Part shown: piece after piece, positions 47,401 to 54,183 of the stretch | Numbering within the stretch: the first letter of the stretch is position 1 | Layout: every line of letters begins with the position of its first letter | Source of the DNA: Streptomyces sp. SKN60 | GTDB taxonomy: Bacteria; Actinomycetota; Actinomycetes; Streptomycetales; Streptomycetaceae | Direction of reading: 5' to 3' | Assembly (NCBI RefSeq): GCF_026236535.1 | Contig: NZ_JAHTMW010000023.1 | Coordinates: 50,768-114,767 of the forward strand | DNA: 64,000 nucleotides | Program-made: the position numbers and the translations under genes | Notes under the pieces: model-generated | Seen by the model: only the letters and a program-made list of their open reading frames with translations | Told to the model about the DNA's origin: nothing | Databases searched by the model: none

Positions 47401-49369
47401 GGGCAGCCAGGCCACGCTCCACCTCGGTGATGCCGAGGTCACCGTCCAGAGGGGCGGCGTCCTCGTCAACACCCAGCGCACCTACGCCGCACCCGGCGGC
47501 GCTGTCATGCGCTACGCCAACGGCACCGGGGCGGACACCCTCGTCGCGCAGACCGCCGATCACCAGGGAAGCGCCTACACCGAGATCACACTCGACAGCT
47601 CCGCCGCAGTACGGATCCGCAAGCAGGACCCATTCGGCAACGAGCGCGGTGCGGACACCACAGCGAAGAACCTGCAGTCCCACAAGGGCTTCCTGGGCAA
47701 GGACCGGGACGACGCCTCCGGCTTCACGCCGCTCGGCGCCCGTCTCTACGACCCGGCCGTCGGACGCTTCCTGTCCGCCGACCCCGTCCTTGACCTGAAC
47801 GACCCGCTCCAGTCCAACGGATACGCATACGCCCACAACAACCCCGTCACCTTCTCCGACCCGACCGGCCTCGCAATCAGCCTCACCGCTTCCGAGCGGG
47901 CTGCCGCCCTCGCCGGCGCCGGTCTGTCGGCGGCGGAGGTCGCCCAGGCGCAGGCGATGCAGGGCAAGTCCCTGTCGTCAGTGATCCTCTCGATCGCGTG
48001 GGAGACGCTGAAGGACTTCATCGGTATCAACGACGCCATGGCCTGCTTCGGCGGCGACATGTGGTCCTGCGGCGGACTGATCATGGACGCGATCCCGTGG
48101 GGCAAGATCGGCAAGATCCCGGCGGTCCTGAGGGCCATCGACCGCACGATTAACGCCATCCAGGCCTTCAAGGCCGCCAAGCGTGCCGCGGAAGTCGTCC
48201 TCAAGGCAGCCAAGGCTGCCGAAGCAGCCGCTCTCAAGGCCAAGCAGCTAGCAATCGAACGGGCGAAGAAGGCAGCACAAGCAGCAGCGAAGAAGGCAGC
48301 CGCAGCAGCCAAGAGAACTGCCGACAAGGCGGTCGAGAAAACCAAGAAGACCGGCAACCCGGTCCAAAAGGCAGCCCAGGGCAAGGCAGCCCCGAAGGTC
48401 TCCTCCGCCGGCGGAGGCAAGGGCGGCGGAAAGGGGTCCGGAGGCGGTAAGTCCGGCGGCAGCGCCGGCGGCTCCTCCCGTAGCAACGGCGGATCGAGTG
48501 GCGGCTCCTGCCAGAGCCCGAGCAACAGCTTCGTGCCCGGCACTAAGGTCCTGATGGCCGACGGTTCCGCCAAGCCGATCGAGAAGGTCAAGGCAGGCGA
48601 CAGCGTCGTCGCGACCGACCCGAAGACCGGGGAGACCCGCGTCGAGACCGTCACCGCCGAGATCAAGGGCCAGGGCCTCAAGCACCTGGTCAAGATCACG
48701 ATCGACACCGACGGCAAGGCCGGCTCGAAGACCGCCCAGGTCACCGCGACTGACGGACACCCCTTCTGGGTACCCGAACTCGGCAAGTGGATCGACGCCA
48801 CCAATCTCAAGTCCGGCGAGTGGCTGCAGACCAGCTCCGGCACGTACGTCCAGATCGCCGCAATCCAGCGCTGGATAGCCCAGGACGCCACAGTCCACAA
48901 CCTCACCGTCAGCAACACCCACACGTACTATGTGCTGGCAGGCGCCACTCCGGTCCTCGTTCACAATTGCGGTGGTGCCCGGTTCGAAGTGGATTCCAGC
49001 GGGGTTGCGAGTGACCTAGAAAACCCGGTCACTGCCACAGTTCCGTACAATCGGGCTACGCACTACGGTGGCTCTCAGACAAATGGCCCTGGCGGCCAGG
49101 CGGCGCGAGCGGCGGGCGAGGGCCAGCCGTGCCCGGAGTGCGGCGCTACGATGACATCAGGAACGGCTCATGCCCCCGTTCCCGAGCATGACCCGCCACT
49201 TGTTCTCCACTACTATCGCGGCGGCGGGTCGGAAATGACGAACGCAGAGCGAAGAGCCTACGCAAGGAATGACGGCATCAATGGGGCCGCATGTCAGGCC
49301 TGCCAGCGATCACAGGGGGCCGAGATGGCGAAGGTCTCCAAGGCGATAAAGAGGAATCTGAGACTGTGA
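41414..49369 (+). CDS. RHS/YD-repeat polymorphic toxin with ricin lectin, Hint and HNH-like nuclease tip
   Basis: About 2651 residues. N-terminus: RRRRRRSRTATVLLLSSALTVSTLTGQ, an export signal. Residues ~300-1800 are SpvB/TcaC-like and YD repeats (ITRTYTSCRED, ... YDGLGRERQTQEEAAG, FDHRGRMASATDPDSGTTR). A ricin-B lectin sits inside at ~1845-1980 (GLGQKCLDLKSG ... GLCLAVQGG). The RHS core ends GARLYDPAVGRFLSADP ... NNPVTFSDPTGL (~2150). An Ala/Lys helix and Gly/Ser linker lead to a Hint autoprotease (SFVPGTKVLMADGS ... THTYYVLAGATPVLVHNC, ~2365-2518). The ~130-residue tip has CPECG, EHDPPLVLHYY and CQACQRSQG, consistent with an HNH/treble-clef nuclease. The next gene overlaps by four bases. 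ATG 41414 chosen (GGAAG upstream). Confidence 0.85.
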   Translation: MTESVRRRRRRSRTATVLLLSSALTVSTLTGQAWSVPGDGMSRTESTAQIDLPDLPKTDPVPADPAGETNLVTPRDETVTTYTPDAITPWPSGAGTVTLTPDMEPGVSTAPATNNLPVKLGVPAGGDPAGLAGSWTIDVKPPEASQDANLAGLVMKLTPPATVDPTAEVALTVITDDFADRYGPQAAERFGLMLLPECVYSSPTTGDCADGGGTAPMSMSPEDKDVRNGKAHFQRLSSTVKTVPAKDAPAKSVAAKKSATRTVVTGTVPVSSLLGEGFVPTGATKASYQGDVQPVANTTGGAAVGMLDTGSSVSGDFTASPLLSSGSWSAGASSGAFTYSYPVQVPETAGGLIPKVNLAYSSQSVDGRTSSTNNQASWIGDGWDYNAGSITRTYTSCREDSKKAGSNNSTHRTADLCWGSNNATLSLGGMTTELVWDNTRNAWFTANGDGSKIEQITGENTGNGAKDGEYWVVTTKDGTKYHFGKNKLPGWSDHGTADDDPTTDSVLTVPVYGNHAGEDCYQGPTTDDWKNSYCTQGWRWGLDYVEDVHGNAMSFWWKKDQNYYARNFNFQSPVAYDRDGWLDHIDYGQRKNSLFSTSAPARIKFDVDKRCFGTLTCSDENFASKDPDLYRPWFDTPADLRCEAKKKCWNAGPTFWSAIRLDKITTSAQRIVGNTARQAVDAYQLQQSFAELKTGPNTALWLESIQRTGYGRNGTSELGIDLNPVRFEPNIDNMPNRVLRQAENETDPAKLDPRPGFSRLRIHRVINEYGGETVVTYNKPTAGCENGTLLPRKGTPDLTDLLKSNSRLCYPSFWNPDPEVEDIDWFHKYVVTKVEELPNIDSSFGTTTNYAYKNPGWKLAEQEFTKRSQRTYSQFAGFEQTTVLTGEDNPDFSAKQTKAVTRYFRGMGDTVPVTDITGAEIAKDKEPFAGRVAEELTYSNATKADTDWLTRSVTVPAATELAKRDRDDGLPPLKAWRVTDVRTIAYSKSSGANAADPRTERSVETTTKYDDAYGLPTEVESFGDTGRSGDESCTKLEYLHHIPKHLIGLTKQVLVSPTLCAAANWADLTSLTSAGRTAYDGGTYGSLAMEARGLATQTFSLNGEGNDFQPGGTTEFDEIGRVIRVTDPDNNASTITYDPPTGQVFKVTQANALGHTQVQELEPGRAVALRTTDANGQVSQAMFDQLGRLVEAWAPGRTPSSSSVPDFRAVYTFAGKTFQPDPEDATKQVPVRVPAYITTYARKDKTRLEQSVTIYDGLGRERQTQEEAAGDGWLITDTLYNGSGEIYQTNNAYYAEEVKAGELYPPQPDTVIPNITRYAYDGLGRVVEETPYLKKVVNAATGESQSVAYPERATRYEYGEDWSKVINPQGASSSRVWTDATGRTSRVETLAGQTDTVHTSTSYEYDARGQMVKATSSADPAHPWTWTFDHRGRMASATDPDSGTTRTAYDQYDRPVTVTNARGVTVWNAYDAVSRPTQQRLGDDQGKVLADLTYDTAPGGKGMPATATRYTDDLAYVQKVDGYTSDYQPTSTTLSLPQSIADEWGFAKDYTYTYKYSDTGQLKEMGLPAAGKFPAERLIVRYNKDGLPLSVSGKDWYGSETRYDHHGQILRSTLGAQPYRVWTQDTIDEGSGELKEQSVYREQTGDKSLVGGNLVSNRAYTYDPAGNVTSIQEKSTGIAERQCFDYDPIGQLKSAWTSKDQTSCVNPRNPDGTFNRNADGTLRVAAGADNSGYWQEYTYDLLGNREQLTENDLTGDTTKNAVTTYEYGVGTAKSQPHTLTKVSKTYKTPAGAEVKAEATRLYELTGDTKSITSIDNGDKQELTWTYDGQVERITGAGTGGKTPYVGLGQKCLDLKSGLPAAGQPIQLYACNTSVAQNFKFTPTPGTASVPQIDPNRGSLTTYDTWCLQPTANAAGSAVQLQKCNGSATQELRRNAAGQLTHIASGLCLAVQGGIDANSTPIVLATCDGAAKAQQWLPQNDTRHIYGPNNERLLTIQGSQATLHLGDAEVTVQRGGVLVNTQRTYAAPGGAVMRYANGTGADTLVAQTADHQGSAYTEITLDSSAAVRIRKQDPFGNERGADTTAKNLQSHKGFLGKDRDDASGFTPLGARLYDPAVGRFLSADPVLDLNDPLQSNGYAYAHNNPVTFSDPTGLAISLTASERAAALAGAGLSAAEVAQAQAMQGKSLSSVILSIAWETLKDFIGINDAMACFGGDMWSCGGLIMDAIPWGKIGKIPAVLRAIDRTINAIQAFKAAKRAAEVVLKAAKAAEAAALKAKQLAIERAKKAAQAAAKKAAAAAKRTADKAVEKTKKTGNPVQKAAQGKAAPKVSSAGGGKGGGKGSGGGKSGGSAGGSSRSNGGSSGGSCQSPSNSFVPGTKVLMADGSAKPIEKVKAGDSVVATDPKTGETRVETVTAEIKGQGLKHLVKITIDTDGKAGSKTAQVTATDGHPFWVPELGKWIDATNLKSGEWLQTSSGTYVQIAAIQRWIAQDATVHNLTVSNTHTYYVLAGATPVLVHNCGGARFEVDSSGVASDLENPVTATVPYNRATHYGGSQTNGPGGQAARAAGEGQPCPECGATMTSGTAHAPVPEHDPPLVLHYYRGGGSEMTNAERRAYARNDGINGAACQACQRSQGAEMAKVSKAIKRNLRL

Positions 49370-49938
49370 CCGAAGAAGGCGAACGATTGTCGGCCCTTGA
49401 GCGGCATGTTCGGAGATTCTGGGATGGTCATATCGTGGAATCTGCCTCCTGGGATCGCGGGCCGATCCTGGAGCGAGTTCCGCACTTCGCCATCTACCAG
49501 GTCTACCCTCAGCGTGCTGGTGAGGCATGGGTTTACGTGACAGTCGGGTCCTCTGTGCATGGATCTACAGTCGACGGAATCGAGTTCTTCGTAATGTCTC
49601 CCGTGGCTGCCGAAATTCACTCGGAAACGTTGGCAATGGTGAGTCACTTTCACTCGTTCGAGGCTCATCAGTTGGGTGTGGGATCGGTCATCAATATTGG
49701 CCGCCCGTGGATGCCAGATTCACGCATGGATCACCTCTTGGTGAGCCTTCCCTATCCCTACGGGCCTGAACTTGAATGGGCTCCTACTGAAGCGGGGGGT
49801 GCGCGATTCTTGTGGCTGCTTCCGATCCACAAGAGCGAGGCTGATTTCATCAAGCATGAGACTCTTGATGAGTTCGAATCCATGCTGGACGCGGAAGGCG
49901 TAAACGTATTGGATCCCAACAGGAATCCGATTATCTGA
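49366..49938 (+). CDS. SUFU (suppressor-of-fused)-domain immunity protein
   Basis: 190 residues. GTG 49366 overlaps the toxin's TGA (GTGA), so translation is coupled. LERHVRRFWDGHIVESASWDRG, YQVYPQRAGEAWVYVTVGSSVHG and LLVSLPYPYGPELEWAP followed by FLWLLPIHKSEADFIKHETLDEFESMLD match the SUFU-fold immunity proteins that typically follow polymorphic toxin genes. It should bind and neutralise the nuclease tip in the producing cell. No signal peptide, as expected. Base composition and codon choice are more AT-rich than in the surrounding chromosome. Confidence 0.85.
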   Translation: MTEEGERLSALERHVRRFWDGHIVESASWDRGPILERVPHFAIYQVYPQRAGEAWVYVTVGSSVHGSTVDGIEFFVMSPVAAEIHSETLAMVSHFHSFEAHQLGVGSVINIGRPWMPDSRMDHLLVSLPYPYGPELEWAPTEAGGARFLWLLPIHKSEADFIKHETLDEFESMLDAEGVNVLDPNRNPII

Positions 49939-50035
49939 GGATATCCTGTCGCTTTACGGATCGCATTTGGAGCCGTAAAGTGATTGGTTCCTTCCGGGAT
50001 GCCGATAACCGCTACCCGTGGGACTCAGGAAATCA

Positions 50036-50078
50036 CTGTAGGGCCCCGCCAGAAATATGGTCTGGCGGGGCCCTACAG
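50036..50078. terminator. Strong 18-bp perfect hairpin
   Basis: Two 18-base arms (50036-50053 and 50061-50078) pair perfectly around a 7-base loop, followed by TTTT at 50081-50084. It lies between the immunity gene and the opposing integrase remnant and can stop transcription from either side. Confidence 0.85.
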
Positions 50079-50079
50079 C

Positions 50080-50424
50080 GGTTTTGACGGCAACGCTGAC
50101 GGCAACGTCAGCGGACAGCGGTGGCGACAGACGGGTTGCTTGTTCTCCGCCGGTGGGACTGAGGGCGTCGTTCAGGGTGTCGATGGCTTGACTTTGGAGG
50201 CGGAGTCATACGTGGACGTAGAAGCTGATGTGGGCGTGGCCGAGGAGTTCCTTGATTACGATGAGGTCGACACCCTGTTCCAGGAGCAGGGTGGCGGTCG
50301 AGTGCCGGAGATCGTGGTAGCGGATGCGTCGGAGGTCGGCCCGGTCGAGGAAGCTGCGGAAGCGGCAGGGGATGTTGGCACGTGCTGCGACGTGCCCGAA
50401 TCTGTGAGGGGTGACGTTCTGCAC
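50080..50424 (-). pseudogene. Tyrosine integrase remnant
   Basis: C-terminal catalytic part of a tyrosine recombinase: FRSFLDRADLRRIRYHDLRHSTATLLLEQGVDLIVIKELLGHAHIS. The HxLRH box and LLGH box are intact, but the tail that should read like GVTATVYAHVRLRLQ is instead SFYVHV, then an in-frame TGA, then LRLQSQAIDTLNDAL. CGA to TGA together with loss of three or four codons explains this. The N-terminal core is absent. A leftover of an integrative element whose attachment site was not recognised. Confidence 0.75.
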
Positions 50425-50830
50425 AGTGTCCTCTCATTCTGTTACGGAGGGTCTCTTGGCCGCGAAGGCGTTCCGGTTTGGAGCGTTGATGCGGAGCGAG
50501 AGAACCAACGACGCCTCGGCGTAATCACCTACCAAAAGGACCCAATCAACAGATTCACAGGGTGAGCCCCGGTCGCTCCATGGCTGGAGACCGCACAGGA
50601 GGGAATTGAACGCGCGAGGACCAAGCCACTGATCCGGGACGCCCGCGGCATGCACACGATCACTCCCTCGTTGTTGAGATTGGAGGGCTGGAGCGCAACT
50701 CCCCCTGGTGGGGCTTCGTCGTGTCACCCACAGAAACCAAGAAGACCGGTCGTTCAGCGGTGCTAAAGCTCCTGAGAGTCCACGCGTCCGCCAGGAGCTC
50801 GCCGCCCCAAGACCATGACATAATCTCGCG
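50425..50830. other. Gene-free stretch between integrase remnant and immunity-like pseudogene
   Basis: About 400 bases with scattered stops in most frames. An open frame on the minus strand (50434-50850) has atypical composition and no family resemblance. Probably decayed accessory DNA; nothing functional is supported. Confidence 0.4.
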
Positions 50831-51501
50831 GTGATCAATCCCTCAGACATCGACCTGGTTGAATTCCTGACTCACTGGCACGGCGCGCCGCAATCTGTCG
50901 GTCGACCCTTGCCGGCCGAGGCTCTCCGGATTCCTCGGCCACTTCAGGAGTGGCATGAACTCGCCTCCCGCTGGACGAAGTTGAAGCGCGGCGGAAACCG
51001 AATGATCGAACCTTCCGAGATCCAAGCGGATCAGGGGAAGTTCGTCTTCATGAAAGATGCAACCGGTGACTGGATCTGGGCTTTTGGCGTACATGACCGA
51101 GATGCAGTGTTTGAGGGAATTCCGGGTGAAAATCTGGATCACGTGCCTGAACCCCTCCCCGAGTTCCTTAAGCATGTGACCGCCACCGAAACGCTCATGA
51201 CGGCGGATTGCGCACGGTTGGGTGATCAGGTGCCGGACGAAGCGTTTCCTTCGATTCTCACTCTCCCATGCAGGAGGTCAGTTTCGGCGGCTGGAAGTGG
51301 CCGGACCCCGGTTATCGCACCTTCATGAGCGATTCCCTGATGGCTTCCGTGGGGCCAGCGGTGGATCCTGCTTCACCCTGGTTGAACAGGTCCGGTTCTT
51401 CGGCCGTGCGCATCGCGGGGATCGACCTGGCGTCCCTTGATTATCTGGACGCTGATGCCACCGTCCGCTGGATCGAACGTGAACCCGACGACGAGTACTG
51501 A
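50831..51501 (+). pseudogene. Immunity-like (SMI1/KNR4 or SUKH style) gene with a frameshift
   Basis: The first ~146 codons (IDLVEFLTHWHGAPQSVGRPL, LPEFLKHVTATETL) continue naturally only if the frame is changed near 51266, where the reading LTLPCRRS becomes LPMQEVSFGGWKWPDPGYR and runs to a stop at 51501 (WIEREPDDEY). A one-base slip explains it. The protein is acidic and soluble, and resembles the SMI1/KNR4-type or related immunity proteins that accompany polymorphic toxins, though the family call is tentative. It may be an orphan immunity gene from an earlier toxin tip. A sequencing error cannot be excluded. Confidence 0.5.
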
Positions 51502-51580
51502 GCCCGATCGTCAGCGGGTTCGACCCTCGGGCGGCTTCTCGGTCCGGATGACGGCACACGCCGTCTCCCTCGTCGACAGT

Positions 51581-51605
51581 TAGTGCTGTGACCGGGACGG
51601 TTCAC
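51581..51605 (+). repeat. Left terminal inverted repeat of the IS630-type element
   Basis: 25 bases beginning TAGTGCTGTGACCG and ending GTTCAC. Matches the complement of 53455-53479 at 22 of 25 positions, with TA at the outer end. Confidence 0.85.
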
Positions 51606-51662
51606 TGGGATGGGGAGTGATGAGTTTGTCCCGTCCCGTTCGGGTCGGTGGTCGCCGTCAGT

Positions 51663-52241
51663 TCAACGTTGGGTGCCAGCGATGAGTGCGTCGACCTCTT
51701 TGGCGAGGGCGGTGATGTCGACCGTCTGGGCGGTGTCGACGGTTAGGGCATGCCCGCCCAGCCCGAGCGGTCCTGGGTGGGCGGCCCAGACCGTGACGCG
51801 GTCGCTGATCTCCTCGCGGGTGAGGTTCTGATCGAGGTGGCCCGGATGGCGTTTGCGTGTCCGGAACCGTTCAGCGACAAGTCCGGTGTCGCAGTCGCAG
51901 CACACCTCGACCAGCTGGGCGTCGAGTTGCTGGAGTCGGGCGGGGGCGGTGTCGCGGTGCCACCAGTTGACGAGGATGGCTCGCCCGGCGTCGGCGGCGA
52001 GTGCGAACAGGATGTCGTCGCTGGCCCGGCTCAGTCGGTAGCGCCATGCCTGATCGCCGATGCCGAGGGAGCCGTAGAGCGATTCCAGGATCACGTCTTT
52101 GTCGATGACCGGCAGCCCGAGTTCCGCGGCAAGTCCGCGGGCCAGGGTGCTCTTGCCGCTGGCCGGCAGACCGGAGACGATCACGAATGCGTTGTCGATC
52201 ACCAGGTCAGTGTGTCGCAGCCCGATTTCCGGGCTGTCCAC
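51663..52241 (-). CDS. P-loop (AAA/zeta-like) kinase, passenger of the IS element
   Basis: 192 residues. The Walker A loop AFVIVSGLPASGKSTLARGLA lies near residue 20, followed by LPVIDKDVILESLYGSLG. Arg-rich lid residues are in GLVAERFRTRKRHPGHL, where the catalytic loop of small phosphotransferases such as chloramphenicol or zeta-toxin-type kinases lies. The substrate is unknown. GTG 52241 is the start, 30 bases downstream of the transposase stop, inside the element's inverted repeats, so it moves with the element. Resistance and toxin-like roles are both possible. Confidence 0.75.
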   Translation of the reverse strand: MDSPEIGLRHTDLVIDNAFVIVSGLPASGKSTLARGLAAELGLPVIDKDVILESLYGSLGIGDQAWRYRLSRASDDILFALAADAGRAILVNWWHRDTAPARLQQLDAQLVEVCCDCDTGLVAERFRTRKRHPGHLDQNLTREEISDRVTVWAAHPGPLGLGGHALTVDTAQTVDITALAKEVDALIAGTQR

Positions 52242-52271
52242 AGGGCGAGGCCGACGCTGCTCCCGTGCCGG

Positions 52272-53394
52272 TCAGGCCACTGTTCGCGGTGGTCTGCCGC
52301 CCCAGCGGATGGCCTTCTCGCTGCGAATGCGAGCGCGTTCACGGCGCAGGGCGGCCAGGATGTCGGGGTGCCGGGCGTTCTTGTTGCGCCAGCGCAGGTA
52401 GGCGTGCAGGGCCCGGGTCTGGACGGTGTGGTTGGGGTGGTGGGAGTTGGCGAGGGTGAACTGCCGCAGTGGTCCGAAGTGGGCTTCGATGGGGTTGGCC
52501 CAGGAGGCGTAGGTCGGGGTGAAGCACAGCTCGACCTTGTTCTTGGCCGCCCACCGTTTCATTCGCCAGTTCGTGTGGGCGGAGAGGTTGTCGAGGATCA
52601 CGTAGATCGGGGCGCCGTCCGGACGGGCTGCCCGGATCGTTCGCATGGCCGCCCAGGTGTGGTCGATGCCCTTGCGTCTGTGGTTGACACCCCACATCTG
52701 GTCGTCCCCGACGGAGTAGCAGCCGTGGAAGTAGGTGATCCCGTGGGTGCGGGCGGAACGTCGCCAGCAGCCGGTCGGGGCGGCCTCGCTCGGCCCAGCA
52801 GGAGCCGGCGGTCGGGCGGATGCCCAGTGGCCCGAACTCGTCGAAGGCGAACGTGCGGTCGGGCCGCTCGTTGATCGCGGACTCGATGCGGGCGAGCTTG
52901 GCGTCGAAGTCCGGGTCCGGTGACTCCTTCCAGGTCTTCGTGCGCTGGAAGGAGATCCCGCGGCGGGCCAGTAAGCAGCGCAGGGCCTCCCGGCCGATCC
53001 GGACGGGCCGGGCTATGTTCCTGCGCAGGTGATCGGCGAGCTTGCGGATCGACCAGCGGGTGAAGGGCTTGCCGAGCTTGGTCGGGCGGGTGGTGGCCGT
53101 CTGGATGACGAAGTCCTCGTCGTCACGGTTGAGCAGGCGGAGACGGCCTCCCGCCCAGCGAGGGTCCAGGCATGCGAGCCCGATCTCGTTGAACTTGTGG
53201 ATCACATCGCGGACGGTGTCCTCGTCCGCCTGGACCAGACGGGCGATCACCGGGACCGTGCTGCCGCCGGCCGAGGCCAGCAGCATCATCGCCCGCCGGA
53301 ACCGCACCGAGCTGATACTTCCCCGCCGCACGACCTGCTGCAGCTTCTGCCCCTCCTGCTCGGTCAGCCCACGGACCCTGACCCGATGCGCCAC
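52272..53394 (-). pseudogene. IS630-family transposase, frameshifted
   Basis: The N-terminal HTH (RRAMMLLASAGGSTVPVIARL, DTVRDVIHKFNEIGLACLDPR) and first catalytic Asp (TFAFDEFGPLGIRP) are in one frame. After LLATFRP the frame must change to give GITYFHGCYSVGDDQMWGV, then ILDNLSAHTNWRMKRW (second Asp) and TPTYASWANPIEAHFGPLRQF (Glu). The slip is at about 52748-52755. No slippery A or T tract is present, so it is more likely a disabling mutation than programmed frameshifting. Both halves together equal a full DDE transposase of about 370 residues. Confidence 0.8.
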
Positions 53395-53454
53395 CCTGCC
53401 TCCCCACGATGGTTGGAAGCGTCCTCACTTCCGACCACCACAACGAGCGACCCG

Positions 53455-53479
53455 GTGAACATTCACGGTCACAGCACTA
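53455..53479 (-). repeat. Right terminal inverted repeat of the IS630-type element
   Basis: Complement of the left repeat at 22 of 25 positions, ending CAGCACTA with TA at the outer end; 60 bases before the transposase start. Confidence 0.85.
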
Positions 53480-53680
53480 GGTCGACGGCATCGTGCTCCA
53501 GGGACTCAGCCTGCCGCTCCACAACGACACCGAATCGGCTGAGGTGGCGGGCGCCGGCGCGCGCCACTGCCCGCCGACGCCTACCCCCACGTCGCCGAAC
53601 TCGCCGCGGAACACGTCCTCAAGCCGGGGTTCGACTACGCCAACGAGTTCGCCCACGGACCCACCCCGGCAAAGAAGTAG
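53480..53680 (+). pseudogene. TetR/AcrR regulator C-terminal remnant
   Basis: Starts at the IS630 boundary. VDGIVLQGLSLPLHNDTES in one frame and, after a frame change, LPADAYPHVAELAAEHVLKPGFDYANEF in another match the C-terminal domain of TetR_C-type regulators; stop at 53678-53680. The HTH part is absent, interrupted by the IS630-type insertion or lost. It carries no function. Confidence 0.6.
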
Positions 53681-53688
53681 GGCCTGCG

Positions 53689-54090
53689 TCAGGCCACGGC
53701 GGTGCCCTCCAGTTCGACCAGCAGGCCCGGGACCGCGAGTCGCGTGACGCCGAGCATCGTGGTGGCCGGTGCGACGCCCGCGGCGGACAGGCGGGCCGCG
53801 AGCAGGCCGTGGTGCGGGAAGAGGGCGTCGACGTCGGTCGTGTAGACGTTGAGGCGGACGAGGTTCGCGAGGGTCATGCCGGCGGCGGTGAGGACGGACT
53901 CCAGGTTGTCGAGGCTCAGGGTCAGCTGGCCGGCCATGTCGGCCTCGTGCTCGGGCTTGCCGTCCGGGCTCATCGCGGTCTGGCCCGAGATGTACAGGGT
54001 GCGGGTGTGGCCGGAGACGAGTTCGGCCTGGTTGAAGCCCAGTTCCACCGACCAGTTCACCGGGTTGATCGCCGTGCGTTCGACTGTCAC
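53689..54090 (-). CDS. RidA (YjgF/YER057c/UK114)-family protein
   Basis: 133 residues of the trimeric RidA fold: GHTRTLYISGQTAMSPDGKPEH, QLTLSLDNLESVLTAAGMTLANLVRLNVYTTDVD and the late VTRLAVPGLLVELEGTAVA. RidA proteins deaminate reactive enamine/imine intermediates. The Arg of the active site usually lies in RxxVxV; here VRLNVYT. GTG 54090 follows ACGGAGC. It is divergent from the WYL regulator with about 90 bases between. Confidence 0.87.
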   Translation of the reverse strand: MTVERTAINPVNWSVELGFNQAELVSGHTRTLYISGQTAMSPDGKPEHEADMAGQLTLSLDNLESVLTAAGMTLANLVRLNVYTTDVDALFPHHGLLAARLSAAGVAPATTMLGVTRLAVPGLLVELEGTAVA

Positions 54091-54183
54091 GTCAGCTCCG
54101 TTCCGTTCGATTCGGATGTCGTGGGCAGGAGCCTCGCAAGGAATCACGACACCCTTCGTCAGGTATTCGGTTACGGTTCCGGG

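Larger units (their letters stand above)
51581..53479 (-). mobile_element. IS630-type element with an extra passenger kinase gene
   Basis: Near-perfect 25-base inverted repeats bound the element (51581-51605 and 53455-53479; 22 of 25 positions match, outer 14 bases TAGTGCTGTGACCG identical). TA at both ends fits the TA target duplication of IS630/Tc1 elements. Inside are the frameshifted transposase (52272-53394) and a P-loop kinase (51663-52241), transcribed in the same direction 30 bases apart. Total 1.9 kb; typical IS630 elements are about 1.1-1.2 kb, the difference being the passenger gene. Confidence 0.8.

Noticed and set aside
37741..49938. A non-ribosomal or polyketide synthase cluster as the reason for the very large genes
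   Set aside because: No carrier, adenylation, ketosynthase or thioesterase motifs; the repeats are YD, FG-GAP and lectin repeats.
50036..50078. The perfect hairpin as an integration attachment site
   Set aside because: It has no tRNA resemblance or second copy in the window; the position fits a terminator better.
50434..50850. Open minus-strand frame beside the integrase remnant
   Set aside because: Unusual composition, no recognisable motifs and no ribosome binding site; treated as decayed DNA.
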